DNA of 64,000 nt from Protula sp. h YS-2021. Lineage: Eukaryota > Annelida > Polychaeta > Sabellida > Serpulidae. Shown here in pieces: positions 11,951 to 25,530 of the stretch; position 1 is the stretch's first letter; every line of letters starts with the position of its first letter. The position numbers and the translations under genes were made by a program. Location of the stretch: assembly GCA_949752745.1 (NCBI GenBank), contig OX457027.1, forward strand, positions 81,523,214-81,587,213, written 5' to 3'. The notes beneath the pieces were generated by a model. That model worked only from the letters and a program-made list of their open reading frames with translations, was not told the origin of the DNA and did no database searches.

Positions 11951-14900
11951 CTAATGTGTTTCACCAGTATGCCGGATGGGCTATTACAATACGGTTCAGC
12001 GTGAGAAATAATTTTCGAAGTGTTAGGATATGCATTGGTGTGTTTGACTTTTGAAGACGCCATTTGCATAGCAAATCGTATTGGAATAGCCCATCTCTAT
12101 ATTCATTGTAAAGTTTGTCCTAATGTGTTTCACCAGTATGCCGGATGGGCTATTACAATACGGTTCAGCGTGAGAAATAATTTTCGAAGTGTTAGGATAT
12201 GCATCGGTGTGTTTGACTTTTGAAGACGCCATTTGCATAGCAAATCGTATTGGAATAGCCCATCTCTATATTCATTGTAAAGTTTGTCCTAATGTGTTTC
12301 ACCAGTATGCCGGATGGGCTATTACAATACGGTTCAGCGTGAGAAATAATTTTCGAAGTGTTAGGATATGCATTGGTGTGTTTGACTTTTGAAGACGCCA
12401 TTTGCATAGCAAATCGTATTGGAATAGCCCATCTCTATATTCATTGTAAAGTTTGTCCTAATGTGTTTCACCAGGATGCCGGATGGGCTATTACAATACG
12501 GTTCAGTGTGAGAAATAATTTTCGAAGTGTTAGGATATGCATTGGTGTGTTTGACTTTTGAAGACGCCATTTGCATAGCAAATCGTATTGGAATAGCCCA
12601 TCTCTATATTCATTGTAAAGTTTGTCCTAATGTGTTTCACCAGTATGCCGGATGGGCTATTACAATACGGTTCAGTGTGAGAAATAATTTTCGAAGTGTT
12701 AGGATATGCATTGGTGTGTTTGACTTTTGAAGACGCCATTTGCATAGCAAATCGTATTGGAATAGCCCATCTCTATATTCATTGTAAAGTTTGTCCTAAT
12801 GTGTTTCACCAGTATGCCGGATGGGCTATTACAATACGGTTCAGCGTGAGAAATAATTTTCGAAGTGTTAGGATATGCATTGGTGTGTTTGACTTTTGAA
12901 GACGCCATTTGCATAGCAAATCGTATTGGAATAGCCCATCTCTATATTCATTGTAAAGTTTGTCCTAATGTGTTTCACCAGTATGCCGGATGGGCTATTA
13001 CAATACGGTTCAGCGTGAGAAATAATTTTCGAAGTGTTAGGATATGCATCGGTGTGTTTGACTTTTGAAGACGCCATTTGCATAGCAAATCGTATTGGTA
13101 TAGCCCATCTCTATATTCATTGTAAAGTTTGTCCTAATGTGTTTCACCAGTATGCCGGATGGGCTATTACAATACGGTTCAGCGTGAGAAATAATTTTCG
13201 AAGTGTTAGGATATGCATTGGTGTGTTTGACTTTTGAAGACGCCATTTGCATAGCAAATCGTATTGGAATAGCCCATCTCTATATTCATTGTAAAGTTTG
13301 TCCTAATGTGTTTTACCAGTATGCCGGATGGGCTATTACAATACGGTTCAGCGTGAGAAATAATTTTCGAAGTGTTAGGATATGCATTGGTGTGTTTGAC
13401 TTTTGAAGACGCCATTTGCATAGCAAATCGTATTGGAATAGCCCATCTCTATATTCATTGTAAAGTTTGTCCTAATGTGTTTCACCAGGATGCCGGATGG
13501 GCTATTACAATACGGTTCAGCGTGAGAAATAATTTTCGAAGTGTTAGGATATGCATTGGTGTGTTTGACTTTTGAAGACGCCATTTGCATAGCAAATCGT
13601 ATTGGAATAGCCCATCTCTATATTCATTGTAAAGTTTGTCCTAATGTGTTTCACCAGGATGCCGGATGGGCTATTACAATACGGTTCAGTGTGAGAAATA
13701 ATTTTCGAAGTGTTAGGATATGCATTGGTGTGTTTGACTTTTGAAGACGCCATTTGCATAGCAAATCGTATTGGAATAGCCCATCTCTATATTCATTGTA
13801 AAGTTTGTCCTAATGTGTTTCACCAGTATGCCGGATGGGCTATTACAATACGGTTCAGCGTGAGAAATAATTTTCGAAGTGTTAGGATATGCATTGGTGT
13901 GTTTGACTTTTGAAGACGCCATTTGCATAGCAAATCGTATTGGAATAGCCCATCTCTATATTCATTGTAAAGTTTGTCGTAATGTATTTCACCAGTATGC
14001 CGGATGGGCTATTACAATACGGTTCAGCGTGAGAAATAATTTTCGAAGTGTTAGGCTATGCATTGGTGTGTTTGACTTTTGAAGACGCCATTTGCATAGC
14101 AAATCGTATTGGAATAGCCCATCTCTATATTCATTGTAAAGTTTGTCCTAATGTGTTTCACCAGTATGCCGGATGGGCTATTACAATACGGTTCAGCATG
14201 AGAAATAATTTTCGAAGTGTTAGGATATGCATTGGTGTGTTTGACTTTTGAAGACGCCATTTGCATAGCAAATCGTATTGGAATAGCCCATCTCTATATT
14301 CATTGTAAAGTTTGTCCTAATGTGTTTCACCAGTATGCCGGATGGGCTATTACAATACGGTTCAGCGTGAGAAATAATTTTCGAAGTGTTAGGATATGCA
14401 TTGGTGTGTTTGACTTTTGAAGACGCCATTTGCATAGCAAATCGTATTGGAATAGCCCATCTCTATATTCATTGTAAAGTTTGTCCTAATGTATTTCACC
14501 AGTATGCCGGATGGGCTATTACAATACGGTTCAGCGTGAGAAATAATTTTCGAAGTGTTAGGATATGCATTGGTGTGTTTGACTTTTGAAGACGCCATTT
14601 GCATAGCAAATCGTATTGGAATAGCCCATCTCTATATTCATTGTAAAGTTTGTCCTAATGTGTTTCACCAGGATGCCGGATGGGCTATTACAATACGGTT
14701 CAGTGTGAGAAATAATTTTCGAAGTGTTAGGATATGCATTGGTGTGTTTGACTTTTGAAGACGCCATTTGCATAGCAAATCGTATTGGAATAGCCCATCT
14801 CTATATTCATTGTAAAGTTTGTCCTAATGTGTTTCACCAGTATGCCGGATGGGCTATTACAATACGGTTCAGCGTGAGAAATAATTTTCGAAGTGTTAGG

Positions 14901-17900
14901 ATATGCATTGGTGTGTTTGACTTTTGAAGACGCCATTTGCATAGCAAATCGTATTGGAATAGCCCATCTCTATATTCATTGTAAAGTTTGTCCTAATGTG
15001 TTTCACCAGTATGCCGGATGGGCTATTACAATACGGTTCAGCGTGAGAAATAATTTTCGAAGTGTTAGGATATGCATTGGTGTGTTTGACTTTTGAAGAC
15101 GCCATTTGCATAGCAAATCGTATTGGAATAGCCCATCTCTATATTCATTGTAAAGTTTGTCCTAATGTGTTTCACCAGTATGCCGGATGGGCTATTACAA
15201 TACGGTTCAGCGTGAGAAATAATTTTCGAAGTGTTAGGATATGCATTGGTGTGTTTGACTTTTGAAGACGCCATTTGCATAGCAAATCGTATTGGAATAG
15301 CCCATCTCTATATTCATTGTAAAGTTTGTCCTAATGTGTTTCACCAGTATGCCGGATGGGCTATTACAATACGGTTCAGCGTGAGAAATAATTTTCGAAG
15401 TGTTAGGATATGCATTGGTGTGTTTGACTTTTGAAGACGCCATTTGCATAGCAAATCGTATTGGAATAGCCCATCTCTATATTCATTGTAAAGTTTGTCC
15501 TAATGTGTTTCACCAGTATGCCGGATGGGCTATTACAATACGGTTCAGCGTGAGAAATAATTTTCGAAGTGTTAGGATATGCATCGGTGTGTTTGACTTT
15601 TGAAGACGCCATTTGCATAGCAAATCGTATTAGAATAGCCCATCTCTATATTCATTGTAAAGTTTGTCCTAATGTGTTTCACCAGTATGCCGGATGGGCT
15701 ATTACAATACGGTTCAGCGTGAGAAATAATTTTCGAAGTGTTAGGATATGCATTGGTGTGTTTGACTTTTGAAGACGCCATTTGCATAGCAAATCGTATT
15801 GGAATAGCCCATCTCTATATTCATTGTAAAGTTTGTCCTAATGTGTTTCACCAGTATGCCGGATGGGCTATTACAATACGGTTCAGCGTGAGAAATAATT
15901 TTCGAAGTGTTAGGATATGCATTGGTGTGTTTGACTTTTGAAGACGCCATTTGCATAGCAAATCGTATTGGAATAGCCCATCTCTATATTCATTAAAAAA
16001 GTTTGTCCTAATGTGTTTCACCAGTATGCCGGATGGGCTATTACAATACGGTTCAGCGTGAGAAATAATTTTCGAAGTGTTAGGATATGCATTGGTGTGT
16101 TTGACTTTTGAAGATGCCATTTGCATAGCAAATCGTATTGGAATAGCCCATCTCTATATTCATTAAAAAAGTTTGTCCTAATGTGTTTCACCAGTATGCC
16201 GGATGGGCTATTACAATACGGTTCAGCGTGAGAAATAATTTTCGAAGTGTTAGGATATGCATTGGTGTGTTTGACTTTTGAAGACGCCATTTGCATAGCA
16301 AATCGTATTGGAATAGCCCATCTCTATATTCATTGTAAAGTTTGTCCTAATGTGTTTCACCAGTATGCCGGATGGGCTATTACAATACGGTTCAGCGTGA
16401 GAAATAATTTTCGAAGTGTTAGGATATGCATTGGTGTGTTTGACTTTTGAAGACGCCATTTGCATAGCAAATCGTATTGGAATAGCCCATCTCTATATTC
16501 ATTGTAAAGTTTGTCCTAATGTGTTTCACCAGTATGCCGGATGGGCTATTACAATACGGTTCAGCGTGAGAAATAATTTTCGAAGTGTTAGGATATGCAT
16601 TGGTGTGTTTGACTTTTGAAGACGCCATTTGCATAGCAAATCGTATTGGAATAGCCCATCTCTATATTCATTGTAAAGTTTGTCCTAATGTGTTTCACCA
16701 GTATGCCGGATGGGCTATTACAATACGGTTCAGCGTGAGAAATAATTTTCGAAGTGTTAGGATATGCATTGGTGTGTTTGACTTTTGAAGACGCCATTTG
16801 CATAGCAAATCGTATTGGAATAGCCCATCTCTATATTCATTGTAAAGTTTGTCCTAATGTGTTTCACCAGTATGCCGGATGGGCTATTACAATACGGTTC
16901 AGCGTGAGAAATAATTTTCGAAGTGTTAGGATATGCATTGGTGTGTTTGACTTTTGAAGACGCCATTTGCATAGCAAATCGTATTGGAATAGCCCATCTC
17001 TATATTCATTGTAAAGTTTGTCCTAATGTGTTTCACCAGTATGCCGGATGGGCTATTACAATACGGTTCAGCGTGAGAAATAATTTTCGAAGTGTTAGGA
17101 TATGCATTGGTGTGTTTGACTTTTGAAGACGCCATTTGCATAGCAAATCGTATTGGAATAGCCCATCTCTATATTCATTGTAAAGTTTGTCCTAATGTGT
17201 TTCACCAGTATGCCGGATGGGCTATTACAATACGGTTCAGCGTGAGAAATAATTTTCGAAGTGTTAGGATATGCATTGGTGTGTTTGACTTTTGAAGACG
17301 CCATTTGCATAGCAAATTGTATTGGAATAGCCCATCTCTCTATTCATTGTAAAGTTTGTCCTAATGTGTTTCAACAGTATGCCGGATGGGCTATTACAAT
17401 ACGGTTCAGCGTGAGAAATAATTTTCGAAGTGTTAGGATATGCATTGGTGTATTTGACTTTTGAAGACGCCATTTGCATAGCAAATCGTATTGGAATAGC
17501 CCATCTCTATATTCATTGTAAAGTTTGTCCTAATGTGTTTCACCAGTATGCCGGATGGGCTATTACAATACGGTTCAGCGTGAGAAATAATTTTCGAAGT
17601 GTTAGGATATGCATTGGTGTGTTTGACTTTTGAAGACGCCATTTGCATAGCAAATCGTATTGGAATAGCCCATCTCTATATTCATTGTAAAGTTTGTCCT
17701 AATGTGTTTCACCAGTATGCCGGATGGGCTATTACAATACGGTTCAGCGTGAGAAATAATTTTCGAAGTGTTAGGATATGCATTGGTGTGTTTGACTTTT
17801 GAAGACGCCATTTGCATAGCAAATCGTATTGGAATAGCCCATCTCTATATTCATTGTAAAGTTTGTCCTAATGTGTTTCATCAGTATGCCGGATGGGCTA

Positions 17901-20900
17901 TTACAATACGGTTCAGCGTGAGAAATAATTTTCGAAGTGTTAGGATATGCATTGGTTTGTTTGACTTTTGAAGACGCCATTTGCATAGCAAATCGTATTG
18001 GAATAGCCCATCTCTATATTCATTATAAAGTTTGTCCTAATGTGTTTCACCAGTATGCCGGATGGGCTATTACAATACGGTTCAGCGTGAGAAATAATTT
18101 TCGAAGTGTTAGGATATGCATTGGTGTGTTTGACTTTTGAAGACGCCATTTGCATAGCAAATCGTATTGGAATAGCCCATCTCTATATTCATTGTAAAGT
18201 TTGTCCTAATGTGTTTCACCAGTATGCCGGATGGGCTATTACAATACGGTTCAGCGTGAGAAATAATTTTCGAAGTGTTAGGATATGCATTGGTGTGTTT
18301 GACTTTTGAAGACGCCATTTGCATAGCAAATCGTATTGGAATAGCCCATCTCTATATTCATTGTAAAGTTTGTCCTAATGTGTTTCACCAGTATGCCGGA
18401 TGGGCTATTACAATACGGTTCAGCGTGAGAAATAATTTTCGAAGTGTTAGGATATGCATTGGTGTGTTTGACTTTTGAAGACGCCATTTGCATAGCAAAT
18501 CGTATTGGAATAGCCCATCTCTATATTCATTGTAAAGTTTGTCCTAATGTGTTTCACCAGTATGCCGGATGGGCTATTACAATACGGTTCAGCGTGAGAA
18601 ATAATTTTCGAAGTGTTAGGATATGCATTGGTGTGTTTGACTTTTGAAGACGCCATTTGCATAGCAAATCGTATTGGAATAGCCCATCTCTATATTCATT
18701 GTAAAGTTTGTCCTAATGTGTTTCACCAGTATGCCGGATGGGCTATTACAATACGGTTCAGCGTGAGAAATAATTTTCGAAGTGTTAGGATATGCATTGG
18801 TGTGTTTGACTTTTGAAGACGCCATTTGCATAGCAAATCGTATTGGAATAGCCCATCTCTATATTCATTGTAAAGTTTGTCCTAATGTGTTTCACCAGTA
18901 TGCCGGATGGGCTATTACAATACGGTTCAGCGTGAGAAATAATTTTCGAAGTGTTAGGATATGCATTGGTGTGTTTGACTTTTGAAGACGCCATTTGCAT
19001 AGCAAATCGTATTGGAATAGCCCATCTCTATATTCATTGTAAAGTTTGTCCTAATGTGTTTCACCAGTATGCCGGATGGGCTATTACAATACGGTTCAGC
19101 GTGAGAAATAATTTTCGAAGTGTTAGGATATGCATTGGTGTGTTTGACTTTTGAAGACGCCATTTGCATAGCAAATCGTATTGGAATAGCCCATCTCTAT
19201 ATTCATTGTAAAGTTTGTCCTAATGTGTTTCATCAGTATGCCGGATGGGCTATTACAATACGGTTCAGCGTGAGAAATAATTTTCGAAGTGTTAGGATAT
19301 GCATTGGTTTGTTTGACTTTTGAAGACGCCATTTGCATAGCAAATCGTATTGGAATAGCCCATCTCTATATTCATTGTAAAGTTTGTCCTAATGTGTTTC
19401 ACCAGTATGCCGGATGGGCTATTACAATACGGTTCAGCGTGAGAAATAATTTTCGAAGTGTTAGGATATGCATTGGTGTGTTTGACTTTTGAAGACGCCA
19501 TTTGCATAGCAAATCGTATTGGAATAGCCCATCTCTATATTCATTGTAAAGTTTGTCCTAATGTGTTTCACCAGTATGCCGGATGGGCTATTACAATACG
19601 GTTCAGCGTGAGAAATAATTTTCGAAGTGTTAGGATATGCATCGGTGTGTTTGACTTTTGAAGACGCCATTTGCATAGCAAATCGTATTGGAATAGCCCA
19701 TCTCTATATTCATTGTAAAGTTTGTCCTAATGTGTTTCACCAGTATGCCGGATGGGCTATTACAATACGGTTCAGCGTGAGAAATAATTTTCGAAGTGTT
19801 AGGATATGCATTGGTGTGTTTGACTTTTGAAGACGCCATTTGCATAGCAAATCGTATTGGAATAGCCCATCTCTATATTCATTGTAAAGTTTGTCCTAAT
19901 GTGTTTCACCAGTATGCCGGATGGGCTATTACAATACGGTTCAGCGTGAGAAATAATTTTCGAAGTGTTAGGATATGCATTGGTGTGTTTGACTTTTGAA
20001 GACGCCATTTGCATAGCAAATCGTATTGGAATAGCCCATCTCTATATTCATTGTAAAGTTTGTCCTAATGTGTTTCACCAGTATGCCGGATGGGCTATTA
20101 CAATACGGTTCAGCGTGAGAAATAATTTTCGAAGTGTTAGGATATGCATTGGTGTGTTTGACTTTTGAAGACGCCATTTGCATAGCAAATCGTATTGGAA
20201 TAGCCCATCTCTATATTCATTGTAAAGTTTGTCCTAATGTGTTTCACCAGTATGCCGGATGGGCTATTACAATACGGTTCAGCGTGAGAAATAATTTTCG
20301 AAGTGTTAGGATATGCATCGGTGTGTTTGACTTTTGAAGACGCCATTTGCATAGCAAATCGTATTGGAATAGCCCATCTCTATATTCATTGTAAAGTTTG
20401 TCCTAATGTGTTTCACCAGTATGCCGGATGGGCTATTACAATACGGTTCAGCGTGAGAAATAATTTTCGAAGTGTTAGGATATGCATTGGTGTGTTTGAC
20501 TTTTGAAGACGCCATTTGCATAGCAAATCGTATTGGAATAGCCCATCTCTATATTCATTGTAAAGTTTGTCCTAATGTGTTTCACCAGTATGCCGGATGG
20601 GCTATTACAATACGGTTCAGCGTGAGAAATAATTTTCGAAGTGTTAGGATATGCATTGGTGTGTTTGACTTTTGAAGACGCCATTTGCATAGCAAATCGT
20701 ATTGGAATAGCCCATCTCTATATTCATTGTAAAGTTTGTCCTAATGTGTTTCACCAGTATGCCGGATGGGCTATTACAATACGGTTCAGCGTGAGAAATA
20801 ATTTTCGAAGTGTTAGGATATGCATTGGTGTGTTTGACTTTTGAAGACGCCATTTGCATAGCAAATCGTATTGGAATAGCCCATCTCTATATTCATTGTA

Positions 20901-21012
20901 AAGTTTGTCCTAATGTGTTTCACCAGTATGCCGGATGGGCTATTACAATACGGTTCAGCGTGAGAAATAATTTTCGAAGTATTAAAGTGTGCTTTGGTGT
21001 GTTTCACTTTTT
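11951..21012 (+). repeat. 169-bp satellite array, second block (about 53.6 monomers)
   Basis: This continues the first block after the nested insertion. Variant monomers recur at multiples of 169 bp: CAGGATGCC at 12358, 13372, 13541 and 14555; GCATCGG in the units near 12189, 13034, 15569, 19627 and 20303; the CATCAG plus GGTTTGT pair at 17768 and 19120. Two adjacent monomers (A-run near 15995 and 16165) are 170 bp because CATTGTAAAG became CATTAAAAAAG. The last partial unit (about 20985-21012) is diverged. Confidence 0.97.
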
Positions 21013-21034
21013 TGCGGCATAATCTCGTTGAATT

Positions 21035-21322
21035 TTTAAGATAAAATGTTATCTAATTAGTGTGTTCTACTGTTGCACACACTTATTTTGTACAACTTTG
21101 ATATAACGAACACTTATATAACAAATTGCCAGATAATTTACACAGTTTTTGTGACGACCTTCTACAATGTTCCGATTTTAAGGGGAGACGAAAAGATGTG
21201 CTGTTTCAATGACCAAATATGTGGTAAATCTACAGCTGCGCAAAACAAGGAATATGGGCTAAATCAATACGTCGCTGTTATTGGATGGGCCCATCCTACG
21301 GATGGGCTGTTTCAATACAACA
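21035..21322. repeat. Right terminal inverted repeat of the satellite element
   Basis: Counterpart of 4424-4645. It has the hairpin AGTGTGT...ACACACT (about 21058-21082), the palindrome GGATGGGCCCATCC (21283-21296) and the end GGGCTGTTTCAATACAACA. Confidence 0.75.
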
Positions 21323-21960
21323 ATCTCTAATCGCTTTCGAGATAATAGTCAACTACCGGTTTTTGCTCACCAACCAGAAGGTCAAGGTCACCGAGGTAAC
21401 TCTCATGTAACGTTGTTTATGCCCAAAGGGTCGAAAATGAGCTCAAAATCGCCAACCGTTTTCGAGATAAGTTGGCCTGTCGTTAACGTCACATGAGGTT
21501 AAGTGATCTTTGACCTTGACCCTCGAGGTCACCATTCATGATGAAAGTTTACCAGCTACTTAGTACGTTTTATATGTCCAGACTGGGATTTGAGCTCCTT
21601 TGTTGCTACCTTTCGTGACCTTGACCTTGACCTTGACTCAAACGCTAAGAGAAGTTTTCTGGAAACCATTTTATGGAAATATAACTTTTTCCTCAATTTG
21701 ACCTTGACCGTGACCTTTGAGGTAAAAAAATTGCAGATTCACCGAGACCTCATCACCCCTTACACGTGTGCCAAATTTCGTCTCCCTCTGTCAAAAACTG
21801 TTGGCGGAGTTTTCTGGAAACCTTCCGAACGAAAAAAAAAGAAGAAACGAAGCTAAAAAAGGGCAGAAACTTCGAGAAAAACTACAAACTTATACCCGGC
21901 TGCAAAAGATGTTTGCAACTGGGAATAAAACAGATTTCTGTGAGCAGTAAATATAACGGC
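21323..21960. repeat. Interspersed repeat rich in TGACCTTGACC motifs
   Basis: It starts with CTAATCGCTTTCGAGATAA and continues through AACTACCGGTTTT, the reverse-complement counterpart of the repeat at 50165-50820 (GTTAGAGATA, CGAAAACGG, CCGGAAGT). Runs of AAGGTCA or TGACCTT half-sites occur near 21380, 21510, 21620 and 21700. No intact coding region is recognised. Confidence 0.6.
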
Positions 21961-23570
21961 ACAACCGGGTCCTAAGTAGTGAAGTCGTTTTTTTTTTGCA
22001 ATGTTGTTGTTAAAACGCTGAAAAATTACATAACCAATGTTTTGGCTGTTATTGCAGTAATGTACAACACGAAATTGTTTGAATTGTATATTTTACAAAA
22101 TTTTACACTTTGGGCGTGGGGGCTAATTAAAGGGCCACCATGATATCCTTGCAAAAGTCGGCTGTACATTGTCGATATCAAGAACGTTTTCGAATGATGC
22201 TACTGCCCTCTATTCTTGAAGGCAATCAAACCAGTAAACAATCCGACATTGACTTGAGCTTGTGACATCAGTCCATCCAAATCGCAACACTGGACCTGGT
22301 TATACTTAGTTGTGATTGGACACGATCAAAACTCATCTGTTTCCAGTAACCATTCCACCGTTGATTTTGAGTGTGCTAGGTCGAGCCGGCGTTGTGAATA
22401 GTCGCAACCAAAGATCTACGTTTCAGGTAGCGTTGAATGTACGTTGGAGAAGCAACGTCATTTAGACGCTGCTTTTGATGGCAACTAAAAGGCAAATTTC
22501 TCCGACGTCTAACCACAGTCTCTGGTGCATCATTGAATGGGCGCTCGAAATTCGACCTTGAATATGCGGAGACTAATCAGCATTCTATAAACATAGGAGT
22601 CACAATAAACAAAAAATCCTTGTGTTATCGCTCATCGGAGATGGTAGCTGTGACATGTGACTTTGCAAATAGACCACAACAAAGATGCAAAATATGAGAA
22701 TTTCAAGTTCAAGTTCTTTCCCACTTACTCGTGTGAAGTATTTATGAAAGTCGACTTACATATCCTGTGTGAGGGGATGACCCAAGGAGGTATTCTCAAT
22801 GATGAGTGACAACACTGATTATCACGCTCTAGACGTAGATCTTACTTTTAATATGTTCTCGATGTCTTGACGTCGGAAAATGGACGTTTGTAACCTTTAC
22901 GTAACATTGATTAGACGTTGGATAATCAACATCTATCCAAGCTAGACGTTGTTTCGACTTTCATAAACAACCACATGCCCGATGTTTATCCGATTTTCGG
23001 TGCAAAGTTTATCCAAAGTTGTTCCAACGAAGCAACGTTTACCGATTGTAGCCTCAATTTTCCAACGTCTAATCGATGTCATTAATTCAGGGCGAACAAA
23101 CATTCGTGAATAAACGTTGTTTAAACGTTGTTTTTAGTTGAGCCAAAAATATACACTTTCTCGACGTCTAATCAACGTCTTTTATGCAACATTGAATAGA
23201 TTTTAGGTATTCAGTGTTGTATAGTCGTCGTAACAATCGACATTGTTTGCATGTAGTAATTGTTCTAGCTTTGAAAAATATTCATAAAAACGACTTCATA
23301 AATATCCCGCGTTTCAGGAAGACCCAAGGGTGGGGGCATTTCGAGGGAGCGATGAGCATGACATTTTATGAATGTCATCGTCTGGTAAGCGATTCTGTAT
23401 AACTTTTCTGACATCTGTGCAACGTCGCCGCTCTCCAGTCACCTATGTAAAGTCGGGAAAAGACGTTGCTTCGGAATCCATTTGCAACCGCTCCGTAACT
23501 TTGGTTAGTCGCCGGACAATCGATGTCTATGTAACATCGAGAGATAGACCGTAACTACGTAACAACCGTA
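21961..23570. repeat. Degenerate interspersed repeat with many ACGTTG / AACGTC words
   Basis: From about 22290 to 23570 short words such as ACGTTG, GACGTCT and CAACGTC recur in both orientations. The same style of sequence returns at 36480-36985, so this is a dispersed family. The stretch 21961-22290 shows nothing recognisable. No coding potential is apparent. Confidence 0.5.
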
Positions 23571-25410
23571 ACAAGTCGATCTGATATCAGGCTGAGAGGT
23601 CTGCGCAATGATGATACCAGGACGCCGCACTGTTATGTGTAAAGCATAGGGCTTTTGCGGCATCAGAGGAGAACATGTTAACATTTTGGACCCAGCGGGA
23701 CGGGGGGGGAGGTGCCGACAAAAACATAAATTGGAAAGCTTTCACACATTTTAGTGTTTCCTTTAACTTACAATTATCTTGGCGCGTTTTGTGGTTGGAC
23801 ATTTTGTCGTTTAGCAAACCGAAATCGCCCATTGCATGTATTAATGTTATTCATACAGGTCTTCTTTAGTGAAAGATCGAACCAAAATTTAGCTTTTACA
23901 CATTTTTGTGTGACTGAATTTCCACACTAGTAAGGCGCACGAAGCAGAAAGGTCAGTTCCGAATGTTTTTAAAAATAAGCTAAAATTAGCATAAAAATAA
24001 GGTGGTGACAGCAAAGGTTCTTGTGCTCTGTGAATATGCTATTTTAACCAATACTGTTGTCACAATCTACTTTTCTTGTTGGCATATTGGCTGAGATTAT
24101 TGAAAAAGGAAGAGGCCGACTTAAGCCGCTGAGTGAAAGAGACATTTGTTGATTAGTTAATAATTTAAGTCATGAAAAGCATTCTGCCATTACGAAGCAA
24201 ATTGAGAGTAACGAAAAAAGTGGCTGGGTAGCCGTGCGTGACTAAAAATAGAGGTAAAAATATTGTGATCCGGAAGACAGAACAGCTCCTTTTGGAGACG
24301 AAAATTATGTTGAAACGTTAATGCTCAATATGTCGGGGCTCTCATTTTATTTCAAGAAACACGTGAAGCTGCCAAATAAGCGATCTGTCACAGAATTGTA
24401 GTCATTATTTGCGAGAATAAACAAACATTTTGGGACTGTTTCCTCCAGGCCTCACACCGATTCCCACTTTTCAAACGCAAATTTATTCATTTAATATCAT
24501 TATTTTTGTATTGTATTGAAGGCTTTTTTAAATACAACGTTGGAAAAATCTGGCTAAAATGTAAGTTTCCCACGCTAAAACTTTAAGCAGTCGGGTAAAC
24601 TCCAAATCAAGCAATGAATATGTAACACTTTGCACTCAAGGCCGTGTGAAAATATTATTAATATCCCTGGCTGTTTACTACTTGTCCTGAGCAACACCTG
24701 ATTAAGAAATCTTGGCAAAAAATATTACATGCAAAGAAGCAAATGTTGAGAAATGCATGTAAACATTATTTTAACATCGAGGGCGAACTTAAACCCCAAG
24801 CCTGAAGGTGCACTTAATATATTTCCTACGCTTATAATTCTTGCTCGAATAATTTTGATAGCAAGTCACACTGATGTCTAAGAACTGTCTTTTATTCACA
24901 CAAGGGGGGTCTTTACTGAAAGAGAAATTACTCATCGAATAAGATTACTTTTACTCATTACAGTGACGAATAATGAGCTTTTCGCGCGAGTAATTCTTTT
25001 CAATGTGAACAGCTCCTAAATGTTTCATTTGATAGTATGCCATGTCTTGGGGCGCTGTTTTCGTTAATACTTAATGTCACACAAATGTTTTGCTAGGAAA
25101 GTACATGCGAAAAGGGTTTTTATTCCAGGGTCTCTCTACTTAGTACTACATGCGTTAAACGGTGAAACCTCAATGTACGGATTGTGATGATCAGTCTCGT
25201 AGGGCGGAGCGGATGAAGGATTAGGGATTGTCCCACCCGCCCTACCCTTGTTCTAATTATTAAAATCCCGAGTTGTGCAGTCCAGAAAAAAAAGAGTCTG
25301 ATGTTAACTCGAAGGCAAGAAACGGCTTGTTTGGTTTCTATGTAAGAATTATATAAATTATAATTGCACTTCTACGGAAAACCAATAAAATCGGACTAAA
25401 TGGATCATTA
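23571..25410. other. No gene or element recognised
   Basis: AT-rich non-coding DNA with short runs of G (23700) and only short open frames without homologous-looking motifs. Confidence 0.5.
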
Positions 25411-25530
25411 TTGGAAGAGAAAAAAACTCATACTTTCAAGGAATTACTAATGAAACAACAAGAAAAATCACTTGCAACCATAAAATTAGTTTCCCGGAAC
25501 AACGCAACAGAGACATTTTCTAAATACTTC

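Larger units (their letters stand above)
4424..21322. mobile_element. 16.9-kb TIR-bounded non-autonomous DNA element filled with a 169-bp satellite
   Basis: The reverse complement of the left flank (4424-4645) aligns with the right flank (about 21035-21322). Shared blocks in the same order include AAAATGTTAT, TAGTGTGTTCT, TATAACGAAC, CTTATATAA, TGCCAG, GCGCAAAACAA/ACGCAAAACAA and the perfect palindrome GGATGGGCCCATCC followed by CCTACGGA. Everything between is satellite (about 89 monomers) plus one nested related element. No transposase ORF is present, so it is non-autonomous. No convincing target-site duplication was found at the outer ends, which fits an old insertion or diverged flanks. 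Bivalve elements carrying a few satellite-like repeats between inverted ends are known (pearl-type, DTC84-type); one holding ~15 kb of array is unusual. The superfamily is undetermined. Confidence 0.75.

Noticed and set aside
4870..20844. Recurring 67-codon (+) and 71-codon (-) open frames in every satellite monomer
   Set aside because: They repeat with the 169-bp period, shift frame each unit (169 is not a multiple of 3), overlap on both strands, and cross monomer borders. They are by-products of the repeat, with no domain or codon signal.
4701..21012. CRISPR-like array
   Set aside because: The units are contiguous 169-bp monomers without unique spacers, in a eukaryotic genome.
4424..21322. 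Helitron carrying a satellite
   Set aside because: Helitrons lack inverted terminal repeats and target duplications. Here both ends are inverted and the nested relative made a 5-bp duplication.
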